Positions 11,744-23,128 of a DNA stretch of 64,000 nt are shown piece after piece (the first letter of the stretch is position 1; each line of letters starts with the position of its first letter). Location of the stretch: positions 4,082,915-4,146,914 of the forward strand of contig JAKSZU010000008.1 in the NCBI GenBank assembly GCA_026018925.1, given 5' to 3'. The position numbers and the translations under genes are program-made. The notes under the pieces are model-generated. The model did no database searches, was not told the origin of the DNA, and worked only from the letters and a program-made list of their open reading frames with translations. The stretch is from Tupaia tana. Its lineage: Eukaryota > Chordata > Mammalia > Scandentia > Tupaiidae.

Positions 11744-12274
11744 AAATCAAATTTATATATAATTTAAAATGTAATAAAAGTGTATTTATACATAAATGTA
11801 TATGTGTATACATTTATGTATATATACAATCACACACGTTCTCAGGAGTATAGAGACTAGACATAGTAGTGAGTTTACATTCCATGTAAAAATTATATTT
11901 ATCTTAGTGTTCTAACACCGGGATGATTCTGAATACAGTTCCTGGTTTCTTTGGTCCAGCTCAGGACTGGTTCATGTCTCACTCATCTTAATGCCTCGTG
12001 TGTGTATTGATGGAACTGAAGACTGGGCTCTAAGATGTCATTAGTTTCAGTGACAACAATCAGTGTACAACCTCTACTATACTCTCATAAATTAAAAACT
12101 CCAATCTCTCTCCTTTTCTAGCCTTTGTCCATGAATATTTTATTATTAGACATATCTGGGCATTCCTAGCTAATACTTGTGAGTAAGTTTCTTAAAAACT
12201 TCACACTTCACATTTCTATTTATTCCTCAGTAGAAAATCGCCACGGAACACATTACAGTAGAAGGGAACTCTCT

Positions 12275-12543
12275 CTCTCTCTTTTTTTTTTTCTTTTTGG
12301 AGAGGTTTTTGCTATAGGGCACGTACACTCGCCAGAAAGACAGAGAGAGACAGAAAGTGAGAAATCACCCCCCAGGGCGGATGGCCACGCCACAGTCCTT
12401 TCTCCTCCATTCTCCTCTCGGGATCTTGGGCACGCATGCACACACACCCGGCATGAGTTTAAGCCACCGTATCTGGGACTTGAACCGCTGTCAACTACAT
12501 GGGAGTCCAGGAACATAGCCATTATGCCAACTGCTGGTCCCCA
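12275..12543 (-). mobile_element. tRNA-derived SINE with 13-bp TSD
   Basis: Direct repeats aagggaactctct at 12262-12274 and 12544-12556 flank a full-length antisense copy. Confidence 0.94.
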
Positions 12544-13061
12544 AAGGGAACTCTCTTTAGGAGAGCAAAGTATGTCCAGCGTATAGAAATAGTAGCAAGT
12601 CACAGTGGGACATGACTGATTTTAGAAAAGGTCTAGGGTAGTGGCAGAGAGCCAACAGAGTATGAATACAAGACTGGTTCTTTTCTGTTTTCATAAAAAA
12701 GGGTATGTTTCAAATAATTTCATAAATCCATATGAATTAAGAGATATAATCCATATAATTAAGAGATACAACTCTTATGAGATTTTCTTTCATTACAACA
12801 AAAATTAGTCTAATATAAACAGTCTTATTAAATGACTTTTTAGTAGCGCTTCAGGAAAAGATAAATATCACTTCTTGGCTCATATTTTCCCAGGCTTCAG
12901 GTAAAGGCCAGAGGATTACATTGAAGGAATATTAACTATTTAAGAAACCAACGAGAAGATAGACTCAGAAGTAATGAATGAGCAGTCTTGTCAAGTAATT
13001 TAGTGAACTAGAGAGACCTATCAAATCCTTCTCTGTTTGTATATTTTTATAAAGGTGACTA

Positions 13062-13321
13062 GGGGCCAGCAGGTGGCGTAGTGGTTAAGGCGCTGGACTC
13101 CCACATGGCCGATGGCAGTTCAAGTCTCAGACCAACCCAGCAGCTTGAAACTCACACTGGGTGCATATGCATGTGTGCCCAAAATCCCAAGAGCAGAATG
13201 GAGGAAAAGGGACTGCAGTGTGGCCCTCCCCGTTGGGGGGTGATTGCTCACTTTCTGACCCTCTGTCTCTCCAGTGAACTCACTTGGCCTATAGCAATAA
13301 CAACAACAACAACAACAACAA
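13062..13321 (+). mobile_element. tRNA-derived SINE, older subfamily, CAA tail
   Basis: Head gggccagcaggtggcgtagt, ggttaaggcgctggactccc. This retains the D-arm stretch that most resembles tRNA-Leu. The tail is a (CAA)n run instead of poly-A. Confidence 0.9.
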
Positions 13322-13390
13322 AGTGGTTAAAATGCCAAATGCCAAGGGTGAAAGACACTGAAAAAATGCTTATTAAAAATAACAAAATTC

Positions 13391-13700
13391 TGGCACTAGC
13401 AGGTAGATGGTGAAATGGTTATGTAGCAGGACTCCCACATAGTTGATGGTCCAAGTTCCGGGCCTGGTGGCCTAAAACTCACACCAGGTGTTTGTGCGTG
13501 TGTGCCCAAAATCCTGAGAGGAGAATGGAGGAGAAGGGATTGTAGTCTGGCCATACCCCTGGGGGGTGATTTCTCACTTTCTGTGTCTCTGTTTCTAGTG
13601 ACTAGCTTTCTCACTTTCTTTTTCTCTCTGGTGAGCACATGTGCCCTGGAGCAAATTAACAACAATGACAATAATAAAAATAATAAAATTTTTTAAAAAG
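13391..13700 (+). mobile_element. tRNA-derived SINE, older, with extra CT segment
   Basis: Head tggcactagcaggtagatgg. The CT tract is partly duplicated (ctttctgtgtctctgtttc, then ctttctttttctctctgg). AAT-rich tail. Confidence 0.85.
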
Positions 13701-13720
13701 AAAGAAAGAAGTAAAGCAAA

Positions 13721-14147
13721 TGTAACTGCCCAGAACTAGCCTGAGGGCAGGGACCTGGTGCTGACTGTGGGTGCTGCTGGGAGAACACCGGTGCCAGGAA
13801 GGCTGAGTGATTGCAAGCTGGCTCCCCCTGCAGGCGGAAGTGTGAATGCAACGTGGCTGCAGCTCAGCGACCAATGCAGAATGGTGACAGCTTCACAAAG
13901 GGACCAACAGGGCTGCTGTTTTGTAGACCAATCAGAGCTGAATGAGTTTCAATACTTTATTTGCAAATATGGACTTAATTGAAGCTATGCTAATTATCTC
14001 CCTATAGAAGCCCGTTTTCAGACAAACTGGGAGAAATAGTCTTTAGAGCAAACCCACTCCCTGTCTCCCAGGTGATGTCACGTGTAGTAAAGCCTGCCTT
14101 GCTTACAGGCCTCATGGGTCACAGTCTGGCTTTTCTGGTAGTGAACA
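13721..14147 (+). mobile_element. solitary ERV1-type LTR (degraded)
   Basis: Begins tgtaactgcccagaactagc and ends gtagtgaaca, so it has TG..CA termini. It holds a CCAAT box in gaccaatcagagctg (near 13927), an AT-rich promoter-like stretch, and an AGTAAA polyadenylation-signal variant before gcctgccttgc (about 14088). It is homologous over most of its length to the antisense LTR at 22940-23480. No viral genes adjoin it. Boundaries are inferred from this pairwise match. Confidence 0.65.
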
Positions 14148-14200
14148 AGTATGGCTAGACCATACCTAACTAGATTAGGTAGCACATACCTACACACACA

Positions 14201-14821
<621 letters not shown>

Positions 14822-14932
14822 GTATATACTATTGACCGGAAAGTCTTGACCCATTTTTGCATAGAAAATAGGTCTTGCTTTCCTGACAACCTAATATTTC
14901 TTGCATAGTTGCAAACTACCTTTCAGAATTTT

Positions 14933-15104
14933 GTTATTTCTTTATTTAGGCAGAGATTTTTTGCTTTAGGATGCACACATTTGCTGGAGAGACAGAAACA
15001 GAGTGAAAAAGAAAGTGAGAAAGCTTGCCACCAGTTCCTGACTCAAACCATGGTTGGCCATGTGGGAGCCCAGTGTTCCAACACCACACCACCTACTGGC
15101 CCCA
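14933..15104 (-). mobile_element. short-form SINE, older
   Basis: Antisense tail and GA-rich tract, then directly the head (gccaccagttcctgactcaaa..cacctactggccc). The middle body is lacking, as in the other short forms of this family. Confidence 0.75.
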
Positions 15105-15126
15105 ACAGTTAAGATTTTCTAACCCT

Positions 15127-15393
15127 GGGCACCAGCAGTGTATAATGATTATGTTACTGAACTTCCACATGGCCAACCATAGTTCAAGTCCTGGACCCTG
15201 TGACTTCAAACTCATGCCAGGCCCATGTACATGCATGCTCAAAATCCCAAAAGGAGAATGGAGGAGAAGGGTTTGCAGCATGGCCATACCCCCCTGGGGG
15301 GTGATTTCTTGCTTTCTGTCTCTCTGTCTCTTTTTCTGGTGAGCACATGCACCCTATAGCAAAAATCTCTCCAAAAAAAAAGAAAAAAAAAAG
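15127..15393 (+). mobile_element. tRNA-derived SINE, full length
   Basis: Head gcaccagcagtgtataatgat, core cccccctggggggtgattt, tail cctatagcaaaaatctctcc then A-rich with G interruptions. Confidence 0.9.
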
Positions 15394-15720
15394 AAATTCT
15401 CTACTACCCCCTCCTTTCGACTCTCCCTCAGTCTTGAGGCAAAGTGGCATTGCTTATTTTACAGTAGCTACTTCCTGCTGCTACAGGGTGCCATTAGAAG
15501 GTGAAGTAAAATTGTGTAGCCTGCAAATTAAAATATCTACGAGTTATTTCAGAGGGAGTTTCTTGATAACAATGGTGTTCATTTGGATCACGATGTTGGT
15601 GAGCTGTCTCGGCCATCCATCAGTGCACATACTGCAACAGCAGAATACCAGGAAGCAAAGAAAAAATCCTAACTATAATAAGTACATTAGCAATTTTTCT
15701 CTTCATCAGTATACCTGCTC

Positions 15721-15851
15721 GGGCCCAGCAGGTGGCATGGTGAAGGGCCCTGGACTCCCACATGGCTGACTGTGGTTCAAGTCCTGGACCTGCCAGCTTG
15801 ATTTCTTACTTTCTCTTGCTCTGTGCCTCTCTGATCGAATTAAAATAAATA
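15721..15851 (+). mobile_element. short-form SINE
   Basis: Head gggcccagcaggtggcatgg joins directly to tttcttactttctcttgctc, skipping the central body. It ends aattaaaataaat. Confidence 0.8.
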
Positions 15852-15888
15852 AGTTGTCCATATTTTTAGTTTAAGATCTTTCGTGAAT

Positions 15889-16150
15889 CAATAACATGTT
15901 AAAAAAAAGTTTATTATGGAAAGCAGGGAGGGGAAAGGAGAAAGGTAAAAGCAAAAGTATACTTAATTGACAAAATCATGATAAGCTATTTGCTGATGAT
16001 AATGTATATAGTAATATCTTTGTCTTGACTGATGTACATGGTATTTGTGCTGGAAAAAGAAATGAACACCGTAAATACTTGTGATTAAATTTAAATAAGT
16101 AATTAATCAAAAGTACAAAATTAATGAATAAAAAAGTTAAATAGGATAAT
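15889..16150 (+). mobile_element. L1 3' end fragment
   Basis: The stretch gctgatgataatgtatatag..gtacatggtatttgtgctgg is homologous to the 3' UTR of the L1 at 29387-29868 (ttgatgataatgtgtatag). It is AT-rich towards the tail. Confidence 0.65.
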
Positions 16151-16322
16151 TAAAAATAAAATGATATACCTGATGTGAACGCGGAGGAAGCTCCATCTTC
16201 ACCACAGAGCACGGTGCCCTGGTCACTACCTGGCTGTAAAAATAAAATGATATACCTGATGTGAACGCGGAGGAAGCTCCATCTTCACCACAGAGCACGG
16301 TGCCCTGGTCACTACCTGGCTG
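16151..16322. repeat. perfect 86-bp tandem duplication
   Basis: Copies 16151-16236 and 16237-16322 are identical by eye. The unit runs from taaaaataaaatgatatacc to actacctggctg. The source sequence continues at 16323 and is unidentified. Confidence 0.95.
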
Positions 16323-16642
16323 GCTGACTCCGGGAGAACTCCTGCCTGTCTCACCTGTGCCCGTGGGAAACCTCAGGGGGCCAGGCTCCTGCCATGGGAG
16401 TCATCTCATCCCCGATAAATCCCCTATACACAGGTATTAGGGTTTTTATATCTTTAAGCGTGGTTTGTTATCTTCTCCACATCTTTGATGTCACAATCAT
16501 GGTTGTTTCAAACCAGGTCTTCTTGGAAGAGAGGACTTTAATATACCTTGGCTGGTTTCCGACCCTCGAGAGTTTGGGCAGCTGGGAGATTTAACCTGAA
16601 TGGTAGAGTTTTCAAGGACAGGCTCAAAACTGTGCATCAGGG

Positions 16643-16917
16643 GGAACCAGCAGTTAGCGTAATGGCTATGTCGCTGGACTCTCACGTAGTCGACCACGGT
16701 TCGTGTCCCAGACCCGGTGGCTTAAAACTCACGCCGGGCGTGTGTGCGTGCGTGCCCAAGATCCCGAGAGGAGAATGGAGGAGAAGGGATTGCGGCGTGA
16801 CCATCCCCCCTGGGGGGTGATTTCTTGCTTTCTGTCTCTGTGTCTCTCTCTCTCTCTGTCCGGCGAGCGCACGCGCCCTATAGCAAAAATCTCTCAAAAA
16901 AATAAAAATAAAATAAT
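16643..16917 (+). mobile_element. young tRNA-derived SINE with 15-bp TSD
   Basis: Near-consensus copy. Flanks aactgtgcatcaggg (16628-16642) and aactgtgcagcaggg (16918-16932) differ at one base. Confidence 0.94.
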
Positions 16918-16932
16918 AACTGTGCAGCAGGG

Positions 16933-18039
16933 AATCCTTCCCAGTGCGTTCCTGAAAGGGAGACATCTACATATCCCACAGAAATCCTTACTGAGAATCA
17001 AGACCATGCCCAAGAGCTTAGACTTCTTACAGTCACGTAACTTGTCTTATTTATCTAGATGAGTTTCTATCTCTGAAGATTTATTTATGTTCATCCAACA
17101 TGAAATATTTGCTACCATGCAAATTCTGCTCAGCCAGGAAGGAAATCAGGACTCAGGACGAACAGTAGAGAGATAATAAAAGCTCAAAGTGAAAATCTAA
17201 TAACAGGTGCACTATAACATTCTTCTCTGGCCATCCCTTTTGCCACAGAGTAGCAGAATGAAACTAACTTATTTGCAAAATTCATTTAATCCCCAATTTG
17301 GTCTTGTTATTTGTACAAATACTGCCTAAGTAAGCTTGCTGAAACTTTTTGTAAGGAATTTCACATAAGACTCTTTTTAAAAAGCTCTCACAACTAGGAA
17401 GCCATCAGGGATCCACCCCAGACTGGGCTTTGAGTACCTGCAGGTGGACGTCTCTGGCCCTCTCAGGGAGTGATGCAGTCACTCACCTGCAAAGCAGCAC
17501 TGTTTATCCAAGGTGCTAGGCAGACTATTCAGGGTTTCCGCTGGTTTTCAGAAACCTTACCTCAGTTCCTACTTATCCGGTAATATCTAAAAATATGACA
17601 TTCCAGCCAAAGCCCCAGCAATACCCAGCGTCTACAATTCCTGCGGTGAGACAATAGATGTTATTGAACTTAGGCAAGCAACCATGTCGCCATGAAATGG
17701 GAATATCCACAAATTGTTTCCAAATTCTGGAGGTGTCAATACCACAACAAATTGTTGAAGGTAAAAACAGCTTAAAAGGAAAAAAATCCTTAGCTCTGGG
17801 GGAAAAAAAAAGCATAGAATGTAGAATGTTTGCAAAGTCATGTCAAAGGTAAATCAGAAAACTGAGTTTAAGAGAACCTGTCAGGACATTTTTTAAAAAT
17901 TTACTTTTACAAAAATTTAGTTATTACAGAACATTTTTAGAAGAAACATCAGAAAAAAGTAATTAGTTATATCTGACAAAATTTAAAATGACCATGGTTA
18001 AAGTTCTGATGAGAGTTTATCGTAAGTCACCAGTCACTG
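16933..18039. other. no recognised feature
   Basis: AT-rich and unique to the eye. I see no coding signal, RNA or named repeat. Confidence 0.4.
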
Positions 18040-18295
18040 GGACCAGCAGATGACGTAATGGTTACGTCTCTGGACTCAAAGCAGTTGACCACAGTTCAAG
18101 TCCTGGACCTGGCAAGTTAAGACTCATACGAACAGCATGTGCGGGTGTCCCCAAAATACCAAGAGGACAATAGAGAAGAAGGGACTATGGCGTGGTCATC
18201 CCCCAGGTGGGGATTTCTTGCTTTCCGTCTCTCCGTCTCTCTCTGTCTCTTTAGCAAGTACACGTGCCCTACAGTGAAAATTTCTCTAAAAGAAA
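18040..18295 (+). mobile_element. tRNA-derived SINE, full length
   Basis: Head gggaccagcagatgacgtaatg, core catcccccaggtgggg, end ctacagtgaaaatttctc. Confidence 0.9.
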
Positions 18296-18331
18296 ACCCC
18301 ATATCACAACAATAACAAAAAATTCCACCGG

Positions 18332-18596
18332 GGTCCAGCAGTTAGTGTAATGGCTATGTCGCTGGACTTCCATATAGTTAACAGCGGTTCGAGTCTCGGA
18401 CGCGGCAGCTCAAACTCACGCCAGGCGCGTGTGCGTGCGTGCCCAAGATCCCGAGAGGAAAATGGAGGAGAAGGGATTGCGGCGTGACCATCCCCCCGGG
18501 GGGTGATTTCTCACGTTCTGTCTCTCTGTCTCTCTCTGTCTTTCTGGCAATCTCACGTGCCCTATAGCAAAAACCTTTCCCCCAAAAAAGAAAACA
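18332..18596 (+). mobile_element. tRNA-derived SINE, young
   Basis: Head ggggtccagcagttagtgtaa, gcggttcgagtctcgg. Similar short flanks (ttccaccgg, tcccaccgg) suggest a degraded TSD. It lies about 35 bp after the previous SINE in the same orientation. Confidence 0.92.
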
Positions 18597-19278
18597 TTAA
18601 TCCCACCGGTAACAAAATAGAACATTACACATATTAATAATACACTTACACAAATCTAACTTGAAAAAAGTTAGACATCTGTTTTTATTTGATAATTTTT
18701 TCTGTATAATTCTGACAAAACAGATAAGTCTAATTTGTCTCTGTTAAACATTCAGGGGCCCTTCATAAATTTTAGAAGTTTGAGGAGAAAGGACTTATTT
18801 GAACATCTGAAATGCGATTTGGGTAGTATGCCAAATATCAGTGGTTACAGACTTCCCATTTCTTTTTTCCCTAACTTTTTACACTCATCCTGACGTTCCT
18901 TTTTCCAGTCATTCTCCCTGAAACAATCTTCAGATACCCTCTAAATCAGACAAGTTGAACAAATCAAAAAGCACATCCTCACACTTTTTAGTTTGTTCAC
19001 TTTTTACTTACCGAAAACCTGTGTTACTTTTCTAATATGTTGAATATAGAATTAATTTTGTACTTCTACTTTTAACCATAATCAGATTTTAGCACTATTT
19101 TATAATGTTCAGAGACATATGTTTTCTCCCAAAACAATTTTGAGCAGACAGAAATATATCTAGCTTCTCTACACCACACACAAAAGAGATGTCAAAGTAC
19201 ACAGGCCCAAAACGATTTTCAGTGATTAATGTTTTTTTAGAACATTATTATTTATTTAATTATATTTGTTATTATTAT
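18597..19278. other. no recognised feature
   Basis: AT-rich unique-looking sequence without a usable frame or repeat identity. Confidence 0.4.
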
Positions 19279-19426
19279 CTTTTTTTTGTTATAGTGCACA
19301 TGCATTCACCAGAGAGAGGCAAACAGAGAGAGAAAAAATGTGAGAAAGCAAGCCACCAGGTTTAGGAATCGAACTGTGGTCCACCATGTGGGAGTCCTGC
19401 ACTTTAATCGCCACGCCTCTGCCAGC
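19279..19426 (-). mobile_element. short-form SINE
   Basis: tttttttgttatagtgcacatg, GA tract, then the antisense head (ccaccaggtttaggaatcg..ctctgccagc). The central body is absent. Confidence 0.8.
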
Positions 19427-19435
19427 AAGTCATTC

Positions 19436-19705
19436 TTTTTTTTTTTTTTTTTTTGAAAGGTTTTCGCTATAGGCGTTTGCGCTCGCCAGACAGACAGAGA
19501 GAGACGTAGAGACAGAAAGCGAGAAATCACCCCCCAGGGGGGATGGTCACGTCGCAATCCCTTCTCCTCCATTCTCCTCTTGGGATCTTGGGCACACACG
19601 CACATGCGCCCGACGTGAGTTTTAAGCCACCGGGTCTGGGACGCGAACCGTGGTCGAATACGTGGGAGTCCAGCGACATAGCCATTACGCTAACTGCTGG
19701 TTCCC
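19436..19705 (-). mobile_element. young tRNA-derived SINE
   Basis: Full-length near-consensus antisense copy with a T run of about 19. It lies right beside the short-form SINE. Flanks agtcatt and agtcgtt suggest the TSD. Confidence 0.94.
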
Positions 19706-19923
19706 AGTCGTTAATGTTTTAATACTCTGACATTATTCAGGCATTTTACCATAACTTAATTTATTATAGCCTTAAGATTTTAGATTTTCTTAAAAATTAA
19801 AACTATGCCATGTTCAATTATAAACCTTTATCTCATTGACATTTAGCTAGTTTGCTTGTTCTTAACCATTATATTTGAGTTGCTCATGGAAAACTGGGAC
19901 ATCCACTTATGTCGTTATTAATT

Positions 19924-20192
19924 TTTTTTTTTTTTTTTTGGAGAGGTTTTTCGCTATAGGGCGCGTGCGCTCGCCAGACAGACAGAGAGAGACATAGAGA
20001 CAGAAAGCGAGAAATCACCCCCCAGGGGGGATGGTCACGCCGCAATCCCTTCTCCTCCATTCTCCTCTCGGGATCTTGGGCACGCACGCACACGCGCCCG
20101 GCGTGAGTTGTAAGCCACCGGGTCCGAGTTGCGAACCGCGGTCGACTACGTGGGAGTCCAGCGACATAGCCATTACGCTAACTGCTGGTTCC
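19924..20192 (-). mobile_element. young tRNA-derived SINE (first of a stacked pair)
   Basis: Near-consensus antisense copy. The shared flank gtcgttattaattttt (19912) reappears as gtcattattaatttt only after the next SINE (20466), so the two SINEs occupy one target site. Confidence 0.95.
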
Positions 20193-20463
20193 CTTAATTT
20201 TTTTTTTTTTTTTTTTTGAGAGGTTTTTGCTATAGAGCACATGCTCTTGCCAGAAAGACACAGAGAGAGAGATAGAAAGCGAGAAATCACCCCCTGGGGG
20301 GATGGCCACACCGCAATCCCTTTTCCTCCATTCTCCTCTTGGTATCTTGGGCACACATGCACACGCGCCCAGAGTAAGTATAAGCCACTGGGTCTGGGAC
20401 TCAAACCACGGTTGGCTACATGGGAGTCCAGTGACATAGCCATTATGCTAACTGCTGGTCTCC
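20193..20463 (-). mobile_element. tRNA-derived SINE (second of stacked pair)
   Basis: Antisense copy starting with its own long T run directly after ctggttccc of the preceding SINE. It is more diverged than its neighbour, so it is probably the earlier insertion. Confidence 0.94.
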
Positions 20464-20689
20464 AGTCATTATTAATTTTCTTTAAATAAACAAAACACAT
20501 CTGTGCCTACATCAGCGAGTCCCATCTTAGCCAAGGACTCAGACTCAGGACACAGACATTTTCCCTTATTGTTCTGTCCTGAGTGCACACAGGGCACCAG
20601 AACAATCATGAAGGAGAGAGCCCATTTGGGTCGTCAGCTAACGTGCTGACAATCGTGAAGACAGTTGTTATCTTCATTTTTTCAACTAT

Positions 20690-20985
20690 GTATTTATTTA
20701 TTTATTTACTTATTTATTTTCTTAAATAGTCAGAGGGCTTGCATGCTTATCAGAGAAAGAGATAAAGAGAAAGAAAGAGAGAGGGAGAAAGGACTCCCCC
20801 CGCAATGGTACATGGTAACGAGGCAATTCTTTCTCCATTTCCCCACCCTGCAGGGCTTTGGGGCATGTACACGCAAACTTGACATGTTTTTCAAGCCACT
20901 GGGCCAGGATTCAAACCATGTGGTTGATCATTTGAGATCTGGTTCCCTTTAACCACTAGGCCACAGTACTAGTCTTTATCAACCA
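20690..20985 (-). mobile_element. old SINE, ATTT-rich tail
   Basis: (TTTA)n tail, gtcagagggcttgcatgc, long GA tract, then the antisense head with aaaccatgtggttgatcatt and accactaggccac. It belongs to the oldest subfamily. Confidence 0.75.
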
Positions 20986-22821
20986 GTTAAAACTAGCTTT
21001 ATTTACTAAAGAGTTTGCCCAAGTCACATGAACTTAAGAAGCTTCTGAATTTATTTAAGTGTGTACTTAAAATAATTTGGTACCACATATATAGACATAA
21101 GCATACATGTAAACATAATATACCATACATAGAAGTATATACATGTCTAATACAGACAGACACAAATTGCTATAGTTTTCATTGTGGAATTTAAATCATG
21201 CCTAAAAGACCCAATGAAAAACTATGTTCAGTTGACTTGGAAATCGCTATGATACAGGTATTCAGAACATGATCTTGTACTTGGAACAAGTTAGTCACAT
21301 ACAACTAAAGCCTTCTGTCCAATTAATTCCAGAGAAGGCAGGGTGGGGCATTTGAATCTCAAAGATAAAGATAAAAATGAGAAGTTCTTGCCAGATTTAT
21401 TAGTTACCATGCAGCCAAAGGTCAGATGCCTTCTCAAAGAGTAAAGTGACTTCGGATAGCCTAAGAGAACGAGAGACCTCTACCATGTAATTTTCCACTC
21501 CAGTACAACCCAACAAAATCCAACACCAACGAATGCCATTTATGGTAGCACCAAGAAGATCCTGAAGTTTTCAGTTTTCCTTCTCTTTCCCAAGAGAGAG
21601 GGCTGGACACGCACATGTACGTACACATACACACAGACATGTGCACACACACATGTACGTACACATACACACAGACATGTGCTCACACACATTTGCATAC
21701 AGGTTGGCGAGTTTCCAGACAGATATCTCCAGGCTTTCCATACCTTTACACAAATGGGGAAATCCCACATTACTGGTCCACTGGGTAGGGGATGACCATT
21801 ATTTGAATTGAGCTCCCTGTCAGGTGTAAAAGGGGAGTCCTTTCTCTTTGTCATGAGTATCTTGCCAGCTTTGGCTCAGTGTCCTTCTCTCCCATGTATA
21901 ATAGACGCAAAAGGGTCAGGAAACTGGAGCTGAAGCTCCCAAGGTGGACATTTCTCGGGCAAAGGAATGAGGAGTCTGGGGTGGACCTTGGGAGATGACC
22001 TCTGTAGGAGGACTCTCAGGCAGAGCGGCCTCTGCTCCTCAGCAGCCTGGAGTGGCCAACCCCAGAGGCCTGAGATTCTTCCCTGACTCCACACCTGGAG
22101 GGAAGACCCTGAATTCCATCCTGCTGTATTTGCAGAATAGTAGTGTATTTAAAGAACCATTTTCTGGCTATATCGCCCCCAAATCTCTGATATTGTGGCC
22201 TCCATTCTGCAAGACTCTCAATGGATATTGAGAGCATGTTCCCCGTAACAATGGCCAACATTAAAGCCATAGAACAAAATGCACAGTAATTAAACACACA
22301 CACAGCCTGCCATGGACTTCAAAAGAGGACTTCTACCACTTGGCTGAGACCCGCAATCCAGCTTTCTGCAAACACAAACTCTCATGAAAAAAGGACACCA
22401 AAGTAACATTACGAACACAAATATCCACAGAGCTTAAGAGGTCCTCCTAGTCGGCTATCTTCTGGATAAACAGAGCCCTTTGTGACCTAACTGGGACCTG
22501 AAGACAAATTTCCTGCAAATGTAAACTCTTACAGAAAAGGGCGCAGGCAAAGAAAAGAGAGAATGTTTTTCCAGGGGGTCCCCAATAGACACTCACCCAT
22601 GGAGAGGACAAATGCGAGCCTGTTCCCAGGTCCACAAAATTGGGTTCCCAATGATAGTGTTCCCAAGTGCCAGCACAACTGTGCTCTTCTAGGACGATCA
22701 TGGCGGGTGGGTCACAGAGTGGGGGTAGCCTTCTCCCAGCAGCTCCTAGAGTCCCAGCCTTCCAACTAAAGGGACTGGGCGGCTGCTAGTGTAGACTCCA
22801 AACGCTGTCAGGAGGCAATAT
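20986..22821. other. no recognised gene; possible ERV flank
   Basis: Unrecognised except for a 38-bp duplication at 21613-21688. On the minus strand 21840-22820 lies downstream of the LTR at 22940-23480 and could be retroviral internal sequence, but I found no gag, pol or env motif. Confidence 0.3.
21613..21688. repeat. 38-bp tandem duplication in CA-rich DNA
   Basis: Copies 21613-21650 and 21651-21688, unit beginning acatgtacgtacacatac. They differ at one base (gcacac versus ctcacac). Confidence 0.9.
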
Positions 22822-23128
22822 GAGCTGCTAAATTGCAATCCTTCATTTGCATACACACACACTTGAAGACTAGAGCAGGAATTATTTCTCTACAGAAGCC
22901 AGTGCCAACAATGGGCACTCCGGATGAACTTCCAGATTATGTTACTGAACCAAAGTAGGTACAAAAGAAAAGCCAAAGTCTGGCCCCTGAAGTTTGCTCT
23001 GGAGAAAGGCTTTACTGTGGATGATGTCATTTGCATGTGCTCAGGGACTGGCTTCTGTAGAGAAATAATTCCTGCTCTAGTCTTCAAGTGTGTGTGTATG
23101 CAAATGAAGGATTGCAATTTAGCAGCTC
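22822..23128. repeat. perfect 82-bp inverted repeat with 143-bp spacer
   Basis: Left arm 22822-22903, right arm 23047-23128. The reverse complement of the left arm equals the right arm at all 82 positions by eye. The right arm lies within the minus-strand LTR, while the left arm lies beyond the LTR end. Confidence 0.93.

Noticed and set aside
13062..13130. Functional tRNA gene at the SINE heads
   Set aside because: The heads lack a complete cloverleaf and acceptor stem and are continuous with the SINE body and tail.
21840..22820. Retroviral internal region downstream of the antisense LTR
   Set aside because: No protease, reverse transcriptase or envelope motif found in any frame. Kept only as a possibility in the feature list.
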